This document shows positions 1-5,168 of a stretch of 5,353 bases of DNA, in pieces. A program made the translations under genes and the position numbers. Position 1 is the stretch's first letter. Every line of letters begins with the position of its first letter. The notes beneath the pieces are model-generated. The model made no database searches. It worked only from the letters and a program-made list of their open reading frames with translations, and had not been told where the DNA came from. Source of the stretch: Thermofilaceae archaeon (GTDB lineage: Archaea; Thermoproteota; Thermoprotei; Thermofilales; Thermofilaceae); NCBI GenBank assembly GCA_027027675.1, contig JALVKT010000051.1:1-5353 (forward strand), written 5' to 3'.

Positions 1-204
1 GTAGGCGACGCCTACGTTGTCGCAGTGGGGGACAGCGAGGTGGACCTGGGGATGTTTAGGGCGGCGGACTACTCTATAGCCCTTGGTAACGCGCCCCCGC
101 ACGTAAAGGAGGAGGCCTCGCTTGTGGTCGAAGACGGTTTTTCCTACGGCTTCGTAGAGGCCGTGGAAAAAATAATTACATTGATTCTAAACAAATCTCT
201 TTAA
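1..204 (+). CDS. HAD-superfamily phosphatase, C-terminal fragment (phosphoglycolate phosphatase-like)
   Basis: Frame 1 is open from the window edge to TAA at 202-204 and gives the last 67 residues of a protein whose start is outside the window. The fragment carries GDSEVDLGMF (residues 10-19), the HAD motif IV pattern G-D-x3-D that binds Mg2+, with Asp11 and Asp15 as the acidic pair. It continues with ADYSIALGNAPPHVKEEAS, the usual helix and strand after motif IV in Cof/HAD-IIB-type phosphatases, and a final GF-x-EAVEKII helix. Archaeal phosphoglycolate phosphatases and related sugar-phosphate phosphatases of this class end this way. The most common form of the motif is GD-x-x-ND; here the Asn is Val. 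The substrate cannot be settled from the C-terminus; phosphoglycolate is my best guess by family resemblance. The gene is separated from the next by a promoter-like AT-rich gap, so co-transcription is unlikely. Confidence 0.8.
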   Translation, partial: VGDAYVVAVGDSEVDLGMFRAADYSIALGNAPPHVKEEASLVVEDGFSYGFVEAVEKIITLILNKSL

Positions 205-239
205 CGGGTATTTTAAGCTTACCAGGATTTCACTTATTG

Positions 240-260
240 AACAACAACGTTTTTAATAAA
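240..260 (+). promoter_or_regulatory. Probable promoter of the first roadblock-like gene
   Basis: An AACAACAACG stretch (240-249) is followed by a T/A-rich box, TTTTTAATAAA (250-260), that resembles an archaeal TATA box. Its centre is about 36 nt before the ATG at 292, close to the spacing seen for the gene at 2173 (34 nt), which has a similar AACAACAA-plus-AT-box arrangement. A second AT-rich stretch, TATTTTAA at 208-215, could act instead with the ATG at 268. Assigned by eye only. Confidence 0.45.
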
Positions 261-281
261 CCATTAAATGGCCACTCTGAA

Positions 282-285
282 GGTG
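282..285 (+). promoter_or_regulatory. GGTG ribosome binding site deciding the start at 292
   Basis: GGTG lies 6 nt before the ATG at 292, the same motif and spacing range found before the other well-supported starts in this window. The upstream in-frame ATG at 268 has no such motif, and sits only 7 nt after the probable TATA box, so it would probably not be transcribed from that promoter. Confidence 0.45.
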
Positions 286-291
286 TCGCAG

Positions 292-771
292 ATGATTGGA
301 GAACGTTTCGACTGGGAGAAATTCGAAAGCATAATGACCGGCATACTCGGCCAGCTAGACGTTGGCGAGGACGTAGAGTACTTCGCCGTACTAGACGAGA
401 ACGGCGACGTAAAGTTTTGGGCCGGAACACGGACTATGGAGGGCATAGTCTCCGAGCTTGCACCCTTCATGTATAGGCACACCGTGAACCGAACCATACT
501 GACACTCCCGGACACACACATGGTCTTGTTCTGGGTCGGCGGCTACCTCGTAGCGCTTGTCAGCAAGGACGAGTCGAACATAGGCTTCCTCGTAACGCTT
601 GTGGAGAACAAGTTCGCCGAGGAGATTGAAAGGCTGAAAGACATAGAAGAGATTATTCCTACCAGGGAGGAGAAGAAAGGCAGGGAAGACGTTGAGAGCG
701 GCGTTAGCCGAGAAGCTTATGTGCCCGAGCAAGAAGCCCCTCGGCAGTGGTCAAGACGAAGCCTAGGTTAA
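292..771 (+). CDS. Roadblock/LC7-like small protein with charged C-terminal tail
   Basis: This 159-residue protein has the secondary-structure order of the roadblock/LC7 (longin-related) fold: an N-terminal helix (about 7-24), a strand pair around YFAVLDENGDVKFWAG (30-45), a helix (49-63), two strands (67-82 and 84-91) and a helix (97-116). A polar, charged tail of about 40 residues follows and is probably disordered. There are no membrane segments or signal peptide. Roadblock proteins of archaea and bacteria are generally dimeric partners or regulators of small Ras-like GTPases; no GTPase gene is in view, so the partner is unknown. The start at 292 is chosen for its GGTG site and TATA spacing; the in-frame ATG at 268 would add eight residues. 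The 3' end overlaps the opposite-strand roadblock gene by 68 nt, so the last 22 codons are shared with it. The fold call is by pattern and is weaker than for the neighbour. Confidence 0.7.
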   Translation: MIGERFDWEKFESIMTGILGQLDVGEDVEYFAVLDENGDVKFWAGTRTMEGIVSELAPFMYRHTVNRTILTLPDTHMVLFWVGGYLVALVSKDESNIGFLVTLVENKFAEEIERLKDIEEIIPTREEKKGREDVESGVSREAYVPEQEAPRQWSRRSLG

Positions 772-1072
772 GGTTCTTCTCCCCCACCACGGCGAGGCTT
801 AGCTTTTCTCCCTTCAGGACAACTATGGTCGCGTTTTCGCCGACTATCACTGTGTAGCGGAGCTTTCCAAGGTTAAACTGCTTCGTCATCCTCTCCACGC
901 TTTCAAAGATCGCTGTTAGCTGGGCGCCCACGCCCTCCAGCCTCTCCACCTGGGGGTAAGCGGAGACCAGGAGCCCGTCGTTCCTTACTAGTAGCACCAT
1001 TTTCGCTGTGGGTACGTTTTGGGGTATTTCGGCTAAAAGCTCATTTATCTTGCCCTTTAGACCAGCTGCCAT
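704..1072 (-). CDS. Roadblock/LC7 domain protein
   Basis: A 122-residue protein that is essentially a single roadblock/LC7 domain: N-terminal helix GLKGKINELLAEIP (4-17), strands KMVLLVRNDGLLVSAY (24-39), helix GAQLTAIFESVERMTKQF (49-66), strands YTVIVGENATIVVLKG (73-88) and KLSLAVVG (90-97), and final helix (102-121). The pattern VLLVRNDGLLVSAYP, followed by a long helix and two antiparallel strands, is typical of archaeal MglB/roadblock-like proteins. These form dimers and act on or with small GTPases; a regulatory or scaffolding role is known for the family and inferred here. The ATG at 1070-1072 has a GGTGA site at 1079-1083 with a 6 nt gap, which supports the start. It is convergent with, and overlaps, the plus-strand roadblock-like gene. 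The two may form a heterodimer, although nothing in the sequence proves that. Confidence 0.88.
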   Translation of the reverse strand: MAAGLKGKINELLAEIPQNVPTAKMVLLVRNDGLLVSAYPQVERLEGVGAQLTAIFESVERMTKQFNLGKLRYTVIVGENATIVVLKGEKLSLAVVGEKNLNLGFVLTTAEGLLARAHKLLG

Positions 1073-1078
1073 TCCTTG

Positions 1079-1120
1079 TCACCGTTTCTATAGTGTATTT
1101 TCCGGGTATCCTAAAAATGA
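1079..1120 (-). promoter_or_regulatory. Probable promoter and RBS of the minus-strand roadblock gene
   Basis: Read on the minus strand, TCATTTTTAG (1120-1111) is a plausible TATA-like box about 43 nt before the ATG, and GGTGA (1083-1079) is a clear ribosome binding site 6 nt before it. The RBS is well supported; the TATA assignment is tentative because the whole gap is AT-rich. Confidence 0.4.
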
Positions 1121-1129
1121 ATATTACCC

Positions 1130-1145
1130 AAAAACTAATTATAAC
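1130..1145 (-). terminator. Possible oligo-T terminator after the PRTase-like gene
   Basis: About 20-30 nt after the TAG stop of the PRTase-like gene, the minus strand reads TTATAATTAGTTTTTG, including a T5 run (1134-1130). Archaeal transcription often ends at T-rich stretches without a stable hairpin. The same AT-rich gap also holds the promoter of the next gene, so the signal is ambiguous. Confidence 0.3.
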
Positions 1146-1162
1146 ATTCCTGTAGTACTAAG

Positions 1163-2173
1163 CTACTCGCAAACCCTCGACTCCAGAGCCGACAGCAGGC
1201 CCCTACGCCTCTCCCCGTAAACCTCCTCCATCCACCCCCTATACCACTCCTCGCCGCTGGCCACGCTGTGCAGCTCCTCAAGCATCTCAAGGCTCCTCCT
1301 CAGGTGGCCCTCCGTGTCACCCCTCTCATAGCCGACCCCGTTGAAAAGCCTGCACTGCCTCTCGCTCCAGTCCCCCGGCTGGTCCATGCCGGGATAGTAC
1401 ATGGGAAGCATCCTTTCAAGCGCGGAGAGAGGCGCCGCGCCACCCAGGAGCTTTGAGGGCTCGGCGGGGTCGGGACCGTAGAGCGGCATGTCATACTCGT
1501 TCCTTGAGAGGGCCGAGTAGTCCTCGACCGCTATGAGCACAGCGTCCAGCCCCCTCGAGGCCAGCGCGCCGGCAACCCTGGCGGCCCCGGGGAGGGAGAG
1601 GAACCCGTACACGTACACCCTGTCTATCTCGACTGACTTGAACCTCAGCACGTCCAGCGCCCTGCCTAGGGCCTCGAGCATGCTCCGCCCCGTGGCTACG
1701 GTGTCTGCGACGACGAGCGTGTACCTGCCGCTGGCTATCTGGCCGGCCTTCGTGTACACGGCCCTGGCTTCTCTCTCGACGTGGTTCCTGTAGGAGTCGC
1801 CGCTGTACATGACCCTGATGTATATGTTGTCGACCTCCGCCGCCTTCTCCAGTGGGCCTGTTATCTCGTAGCCGGGGGAGCCCCTAAGGATGTGGAGCAG
1901 CACAGCCCTTTCCCCAAGGCCGAGACTTTCCATCAACTTCACCGCGTACGCGGCGGCCGCGGCTGCCTTCTCCTTGAGCCTGTCCCCGACAAGCTCGGGC
2001 TTGGACGCTATCTCGGCCCCCTCAGGCGAGTCTACAACATAGGTTGCAGCGGGGAGCCCGAGGTCGAGGGCGTAGAAGGCTGCGGGCCCGCTCCGCCCCA
2101 CGTCGAGGGAGCCCGTGTCGACTCCGAAGAGTTCCGCGATGCGTCTGGCTTCGCCGCGAGGTACCCTAGCCAA
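1163..2173 (-). CDS. Phosphoribosyltransferase-fold protein of unknown function with extra C-terminal domain
   Basis: This 336-residue soluble protein has a type I phosphoribosyltransferase-like core. The segment TLVVADTVATGRS (152-164), a hydrophobic strand ending in acidic-x-x-x-TG-x-S followed by a helix, fits the PRPP-binding loop; the usual second acidic residue is replaced, giving D157-T158. Upstream, VLLHILRGSPGYE (91-103) resembles the pyrophosphate-loop strand (ILR-x-G) of uracil-type enzymes. A strand VDRVYVYGF-like segment (about 182-191) and LDAVLIAVED (209-218) follow. Residues ~225-336 form a region I do not recognise, with PMYYPGMDQPGDWSERQ (257-273), Trp-rich helices and one Cys (274). 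The start is TTG at 2173: an in-frame TGA lies two codons upstream and the next alternative (GTG, residue 25) would cut into the N-terminal helix region. There is no ribosome binding site, but an AT box 34 nt upstream suggests a nearly leaderless transcript. Base or nucleotide salvage, or regulation, is possible; the substrate is unknown. Confidence 0.88.
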   Translation of the reverse strand: MARVPRGEARRIAELFGVDTGSLDVGRSGPAAFYALDLGLPAATYVVDSPEGAEIASKPELVGDRLKEKAAAAAAYAVKLMESLGLGERAVLLHILRGSPGYEITGPLEKAAEVDNIYIRVMYSGDSYRNHVEREARAVYTKAGQIASGRYTLVVADTVATGRSMLEALGRALDVLRFKSVEIDRVYVYGFLSLPGAARVAGALASRGLDAVLIAVEDYSALSRNEYDMPLYGPDPAEPSKLLGGAAPLSALERMLPMYYPGMDQPGDWSERQCRLFNGVGYERGDTEGHLRRSLEMLEELHSVASGEEWYRGWMEEVYGERRRGLLSALESRVCE

Positions 2174-2200
2174 GGCTTTTCAGCATGAAAGCCGCTGGAG

Positions 2201-2220
2201 ACGTTTTAATTTGTTGTTGC
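2201..2220 (-). promoter_or_regulatory. Probable promoter of the PRTase-like gene
   Basis: On the minus strand GCAACAACAAATTAAAACGT (2220-2201) contains an AT box (ATTAAAAC, 2210-2203) about 34 nt before the TTG start. A transcript starting about 26 nt after the box would have a leader of only a few nucleotides, in line with the missing ribosome binding site. The preceding ACAACAA resembles the stretch at 241-249 before the first roadblock-like gene. Confidence 0.45.
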
Positions 2221-2227
2221 CCAGTCT

Positions 2228-2263
2228 CCAGGCCGGGGGAAACTTATTACCCCCGGGGCCTGG
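2228..2263. repeat. GC-rich imperfect inverted repeat around the GH1 TATA-like box
   Basis: The left arm CCAGGCCGGGGG (2228-2239) pairs with the right arm CCCCCGGGGCCTGG (2250-2263) except for two unpaired bases in the right arm. The ten bases between (AAACTTATTA) are the only AT-rich stretch nearby and look like the TATA box of the glycosidase gene. An operator for a dimeric repressor is one reading; a chance product of a GC-rich region is another. Confidence 0.5.
2236..2249 (+). promoter_or_regulatory. Probable promoter of the glycosidase gene
   Basis: GGGGAAACTTATTA combines a purine-rich BRE-like segment with a TATA-like box (CTTATTA, 2243-2249). Its centre is about 26 nt before the GTG at 2272 and 38 nt before the GTG at 2284. 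The first would give a leaderless message; the second a 12-15 nt leader carrying GGGTG. Confidence 0.5.
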
Positions 2264-2269
2264 GATAAA

Positions 2270-2274
2270 GGGTG
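2270..2274 (+). promoter_or_regulatory. GGGTG ribosome binding site before the GTG at 2284
   Basis: GGGTG lies 9 nt before the GTG at 2284, and matches the motif used by the sdhB-like gene (GGGTG, 8 nt gap). It overlaps the competing upstream GTG at 2272, so only one of the two readings can hold. Confidence 0.35.
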
Positions 2275-2283
2275 CCTATAGGT

Positions 2284-3774
2284 GTGAGTGCGGCCCGCCT
2301 CCTTTGGGGAACCTCCGAGTCCGGCTTCCAGTTCGAGATGGGCGACCCCCAAGGCCTCTACGTCGACGAGGGCACCGACTGGTACGCGTGGACGCACAGC
2401 AGGGTTGCAAGGGTTAGGGGCCTCGTCAGCGGAGACCTGCCGGAGCACGGCCCCGACTACTGGGAGCTCTACCCGGGCGACCACGGGCTCCTGGAGGGGC
2501 TCGGCGCCACCGGCTACAGGTTGGGCGTGGAGTGGAGCCGCATATTCCCCGTTGACACTGGGAGCGTCGAGGTCGACGTGGAGGAGCGGAGCGGCCGCCC
2601 CGTAGCCGTGCACGTGTCGAAAAGCGTTCTCTGGGAGCTCGACTCGCTGGCCGACCAGGACGCCGTTGAGCACTACCGCGCAGTCCTCGGAGACCTGAGA
2701 GACAGGGGGATTGAGCCCATCGTCACCTTGATACACTTCTCCCTGCCCAGGTGGCTCCACGACCCCCTCGAGGCTAGGAGGTGGAGGCTCCACCGGGGGA
2801 GGCTGGGCCTCCTAGACAGCCGCTTCCCGGTGGAGGCCGCGAAGTACGCCGCGTACGTGGCGTGGAGGCTGTCGGATCTCGTGGACGTGTGGGTGACGAT
2901 TAACGAGCCTGTGGTGGCGGCGGAGCTGGCCTATCTCTGGCCCCGCTTTCCGCCGGCGGTGTTCAGCATCGGGGCCTATAAGAGGGCTGTGATGAACCTC
3001 CTCCACGCCCACGCCGCGATGTACAGGGCCGTTAAGCGTCACGGGTCGAGGAGGGCCTCAAACTGGGCCCCGGAGGCGGCCTGGGTGGGCATCGTCCAGC
3101 ACATGGTGCCCGTCCAGCCCTATAGGGTGGGGCGCAGGCTCGACGAGAAGGCAGCCGGCTTCGTCGACAGGATGCACAACCGCTGGTTCCTCGACGCCCT
3201 CGTCTACGGCCGCCTGGACGCCGAGATGAGAGGTGAGGGCTGGGTTGCGGCGCCCCGCCTCCGCGGGCTCCTAGACTGGATAGGCGTGAACTACTACACC
3301 AGGGCTGTGGTTAAGGGCTGCTGGGTGCCCCCCTTCGCCCCGCTGCCCGTCTACCCCTGCCTCGTCGACGGGTACGGCCTCAAGTGTAGGCCTGGCTCCA
3401 CGAGCAGGGATGGGCGGCCGGTCAGCGACTACGGCTGGGAGCACTACCCGGAGGGCCTCGAAGCAGTTCTAAGGTCGGCCGCGGAGTACGGCCTGCCCTT
3501 GATAGTCACGGAGAACGGCGTTGCCGACGCCCGGGACGCGTTGAGGCCCCGCTTCATAAGGGAGCATGTGGCGGCGCTGCGGAGGGCGGCGGCTGGCGGG
3601 GTGGACGTGAGGGGCTACCTCTACTGGGCTCTCACGGACAACTATGAGTGGTCGGAGGGCTTCAGGATGAGGTTTGGGCTGTACCACGTGGACTACACGT
3701 CCAAGGAGCGGAGGCCTAGGAGGGAGGGGGTGGACGCGTTCAAAAGGGAGGTGGAGAGGGGCCTAGACGCGTAG
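2284..3774 (+). CDS. lacS: LacS-type GH1 beta-glycosidase (beta-galactosidase/glucosidase)
   Basis: A 496-residue cytoplasmic (alpha/beta)8-barrel retaining glycosidase, related along its length to Sulfolobus LacS: GFQFEMG, LVSGDLPEHGP, GVEWSRIFP, RLRGLLDWIGVNYYTR, DVRGYLYWALTDNYEW and MRFGL all match family landmarks. Catalytic acid/base is Glu208 in TINEP; nucleophile is Glu410 in VTENG. Sugar-contact residues expected for the family are present: Gln16, His151, Asn207, Trp448, Glu455 and Trp456. It should release glucose or galactose from beta-linked di- and oligosaccharides; no signal peptide is seen. Oddities: about eight extra residues before DGYGLKC (343-366), only three cysteines, all within 346-368, and a C-terminus that stops soon after the last barrel helix, shorter than the LacS tail as I remember it. 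GTG 2284 is preferred for its GGGTG site; GTG 2272 (leaderless, four more residues) is nearly as good. The stop overlaps the convergent sdhD-like gene by 12 nt. Confidence 0.95.
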   Translation: MSAARLLWGTSESGFQFEMGDPQGLYVDEGTDWYAWTHSRVARVRGLVSGDLPEHGPDYWELYPGDHGLLEGLGATGYRLGVEWSRIFPVDTGSVEVDVEERSGRPVAVHVSKSVLWELDSLADQDAVEHYRAVLGDLRDRGIEPIVTLIHFSLPRWLHDPLEARRWRLHRGRLGLLDSRFPVEAAKYAAYVAWRLSDLVDVWVTINEPVVAAELAYLWPRFPPAVFSIGAYKRAVMNLLHAHAAMYRAVKRHGSRRASNWAPEAAWVGIVQHMVPVQPYRVGRRLDEKAAGFVDRMHNRWFLDALVYGRLDAEMRGEGWVAAPRLRGLLDWIGVNYYTRAVVKGCWVPPFAPLPVYPCLVDGYGLKCRPGSTSRDGRPVSDYGWEHYPEGLEAVLRSAAEYGLPLIVTENGVADARDALRPRFIREHVAALRRAAAGGVDVRGYLYWALTDNYEWSEGFRMRFGLYHVDYTSKERRPRREGVDAFKREVERGLDA

Positions 3775-4101
3775 CCACAGGTACACGGCCAGGGCTGCGA
3801 CGTAGATGCTGGTGGCCGCCCATAGCAGCCGGGCGGCGCGGGAAGCCCTCGCCTCGTCGACACCTGCCTCCACGAGCACCATTTTCACCCCGTTGAACGC
3901 GTGAAACGCGACCGTCACTGTGAAGGCGACGGCCAAGGCGGCCGAGAAGGGGTCTTTGAACACGGCGACAGCCTCCTCGTAGCTCGGCAGCCCGCCCACA
4001 CTGCCCCCGTAGTGGACGCGGAGCATGTGCCACAGCCCGAAGGCCAGCAGCGCGAGCCCGCTCAGCGCCTGCCCCAGCCAGCTACGCGCCTCACCAGACA
4101 C
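3763..4101 (-). CDS. sdhD: SdhD-like haem b membrane anchor subunit
   Basis: A 112-residue protein with three predicted membrane helices (about 8-28, 52-77 and 90-110), the size and layout of a succinate dehydrogenase/fumarate reductase anchor subunit. Helix I has SGLALLAFGLWHM with His25 and helix II has HAFNGVKMVLVEAG with His67, both in positions where family members bind haem b. It would anchor the iron-sulfur subunit and help form the quinone site. The GTG start at 4101 is supported by GGTGAT at 4112-4107, and the gene overlaps the end of the sdhC-like gene by 11 nt, indicating translational coupling. It is clearly a paralogue of that neighbour. Which of the two is 'C' and which 'D' is by gene order only. 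Whether the complex oxidises succinate or glycerol-3-phosphate is open, given the GlpA-like gene heading the operon. Confidence 0.87.
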   Translation of the reverse strand: MSGEARSWLGQALSGLALLAFGLWHMLRVHYGGSVGGLPSYEEAVAVFKDPFSAALAVAFTVTVAFHAFNGVKMVLVEAGVDEARASRAARLLWAATSIYVAALAVYLWLRV

Positions 4102-4468
4102 TAAGCATCACCCACACAGCAGCGGCTGTGACGGCCAGCGCGCCGGCCCACGCCAACGCCAGCAGGGCCCGCCGCCACCGCAACGCGAGGCCAGCCTCAA
4201 CTATCATAGAGTACAGGCCGAGCGCGCCGTGCAGCGAGAGCAGCGCTATCAGGGTCGCGTCGAAGACCAGCCCGAGGGGGCCGTGAAACACCTCTAGGAG
4301 CGCGTTGTAGGCCTCCTCCCCCAGGAGCAGCGTAGAAATGTCGACCATGTGCACGACGAGGTAGGCGGCCAGCAGGAGGCCGCTAGCCCTCCTAACGGCG
4401 AAGCTCAGGTACTCGGCGCTCCTCCCCTTAACGCGCATCCACTCCGCAAGCGCCCTCAGAACCTTCAA
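4091..4468 (-). CDS. sdhC: SdhC-like haem b membrane anchor subunit
   Basis: A 125-residue protein with three membrane helices (about 22-48, 64-90 and 100-123). It carries RRASGLLLAAYLVVHM (26-41; compare HR-x-SG at the quinone site of bacterial SdhC) and SLHGALGLYSMIVEAG (78-93). His40 in helix I and His80 in helix II are candidate haem b ligands; His80 sits in the H-x3-G motif used by known anchors. The start chosen is TTG at 4468, whose bases overlap the TGA of the sdhB-like gene (TTGA). A GGGTGGTGGG site (4480-4471), encoded by the Gly-Gly-Gly at the end of SdhB, precedes it. The open frame extends further upstream, but that part lies wholly within sdhB and has no hydrophobic or family character. 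An ATG at 4438 would drop ten residues and is less likely. Confidence 0.88.
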   Translation of the reverse strand: MKVLRALAEWMRVKGRSAEYLSFAVRRASGLLLAAYLVVHMVDISTLLLGEEAYNALLEVFHGPLGLVFDATLIALLSLHGALGLYSMIVEAGLALRWRRALLALAWAGALAVTAAAVWVMLSVW

Positions 4469-5160
4469 CGCCCACCACCCAGCATCCTCTTCAAAGCCTT
4501 CCCCCTCAAAACCATTATAAGCCCTCCCGGGTCGAAGCCCGCGGGGCAGCGCACGCTGCACTCGAGGGCCGCGTGGCAGCTCCACACGCCGCCCCTCCCC
4601 AGGGCGTCGGAGACGCGGCTCCAGTCGCCCGTCAGGCTCAGAGTCTTGGAGGCTAGCGCTAGCGCCGCCGGCCCCATGTAGTCCTCCATGGTCCTGGCTA
4701 TGGGGCAGGCCGAGTAGCATATCCCGCACTCGAGGCAGCTGAGGAGCTTCTCAGGCCTAAGCGAGGCCCTCCCCGGGAGCTCGCCGCCTTCCCCCTCCAC
4801 GGGCTCAAGGGTCTCCGGCGAGACGCGGGCCGAGGCCCTGAACATCCTCGACTTGTCGACGGCGAGGTCGCTTATCACGGGGAACCCCCTGAGCGGCTCA
4901 ACGACGACGGTGTTGCCCACGGCCACGTCGCCCAGCCTCGTTATGCAGGCCAGCCGCTCGACACCGTTTATCACCATGCCGCAGGCCCCGCACACACCGT
5001 GGTGGCACGCGTGCTCGAAGACTAGCGTGTTGTCCCCGAGCCACGCCTTCTCCAGGGCGTCGAGGACGCTCGTGTCGGCGTCCGCCTCCACGACGTATTC
5101 CTGGTACCTCGGCTTCTCCCAGCCCTCCTTCCACCTCTTAACGAGAAGCCTCCACTTCAT
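4465..5160 (-). CDS. sdhB: SdhB/FrdB-type iron-sulfur subunit
   Basis: A 231-residue iron-sulfur protein, full length for the family. The N-terminal ferredoxin domain binds [2Fe-2S] through Cys52, Cys57, Cys60 and Cys72 (CHHGVCGACG...C), with the same spacing as E. coli FrdB. The C-terminal helical domain has CLECGICYSACP (142-153) and CHAALECSVRCP (195-206): Cys142, 145, 148 and 205 should bind [4Fe-4S], and Cys152, 195 and 201 [3Fe-4S]. Residue 198, where an extra Cys would make the last cluster [4Fe-4S], is Ala, so the classical set is predicted. His196 after Cys195 matches the quinone-site His of E. coli SdhB, while the Trp pair after CP in that protein is absent (CPIART). It passes electrons from a flavoprotein to the membrane anchors. 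The ATG has GGGTG at 5173-5169, and lies 14 nt after the GlpA-like stop. The natural partner could be that flavoprotein rather than SdhA. Confidence 0.95.
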   Translation of the reverse strand: MKWRLLVKRWKEGWEKPRYQEYVVEADADTSVLDALEKAWLGDNTLVFEHACHHGVCGACGMVINGVERLACITRLGDVAVGNTVVVEPLRGFPVISDLAVDKSRMFRASARVSPETLEPVEGEGGELPGRASLRPEKLLSCLECGICYSACPIARTMEDYMGPAALALASKTLSLTGDWSRVSDALGRGGVWSCHAALECSVRCPAGFDPGGLIMVLRGKALKRMLGGGR

Positions 5161-5168
5161 AGCCGGGG

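Noticed and set aside
1781..2188. 135-residue plus-strand open frame opposite the PRTase-like gene
   Set aside because: It lies on the complementary strand of a gene with clear fold motifs. Its translation is low-complexity and without recognisable motifs, as expected for antisense frames in GC-rich coding DNA.
2206..2793. 195-residue minus-strand open frame opposite the glycosidase gene
   Set aside because: A shadow of the GH1 coding sequence: the opposite strand carries unmistakable LacS-family motifs here, and this frame is rich in Pro, Val and Gly with no domain or start signal.
2988..2994. GTGATGA resembling a C/D-box sRNA box C
   Set aside because: It lies inside the glycosidase coding sequence, encodes ordinary residues there, and I saw no convincing D box or paired D'/C' elements at suitable distance.
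3740..4033. 97-residue minus-strand open frame overlapping sdhD in another frame
   Set aside because: Arg/Gly-rich with no motif; the sdhD frame has membrane helices and family histidines.
4469..4729. Upstream extension of the sdhC-like open frame (87 residues)
   Set aside because: It overlaps the cluster-binding part of sdhB out of frame, is charged and Arg/Gly-rich, and precedes a well-formed coupled TTG start.
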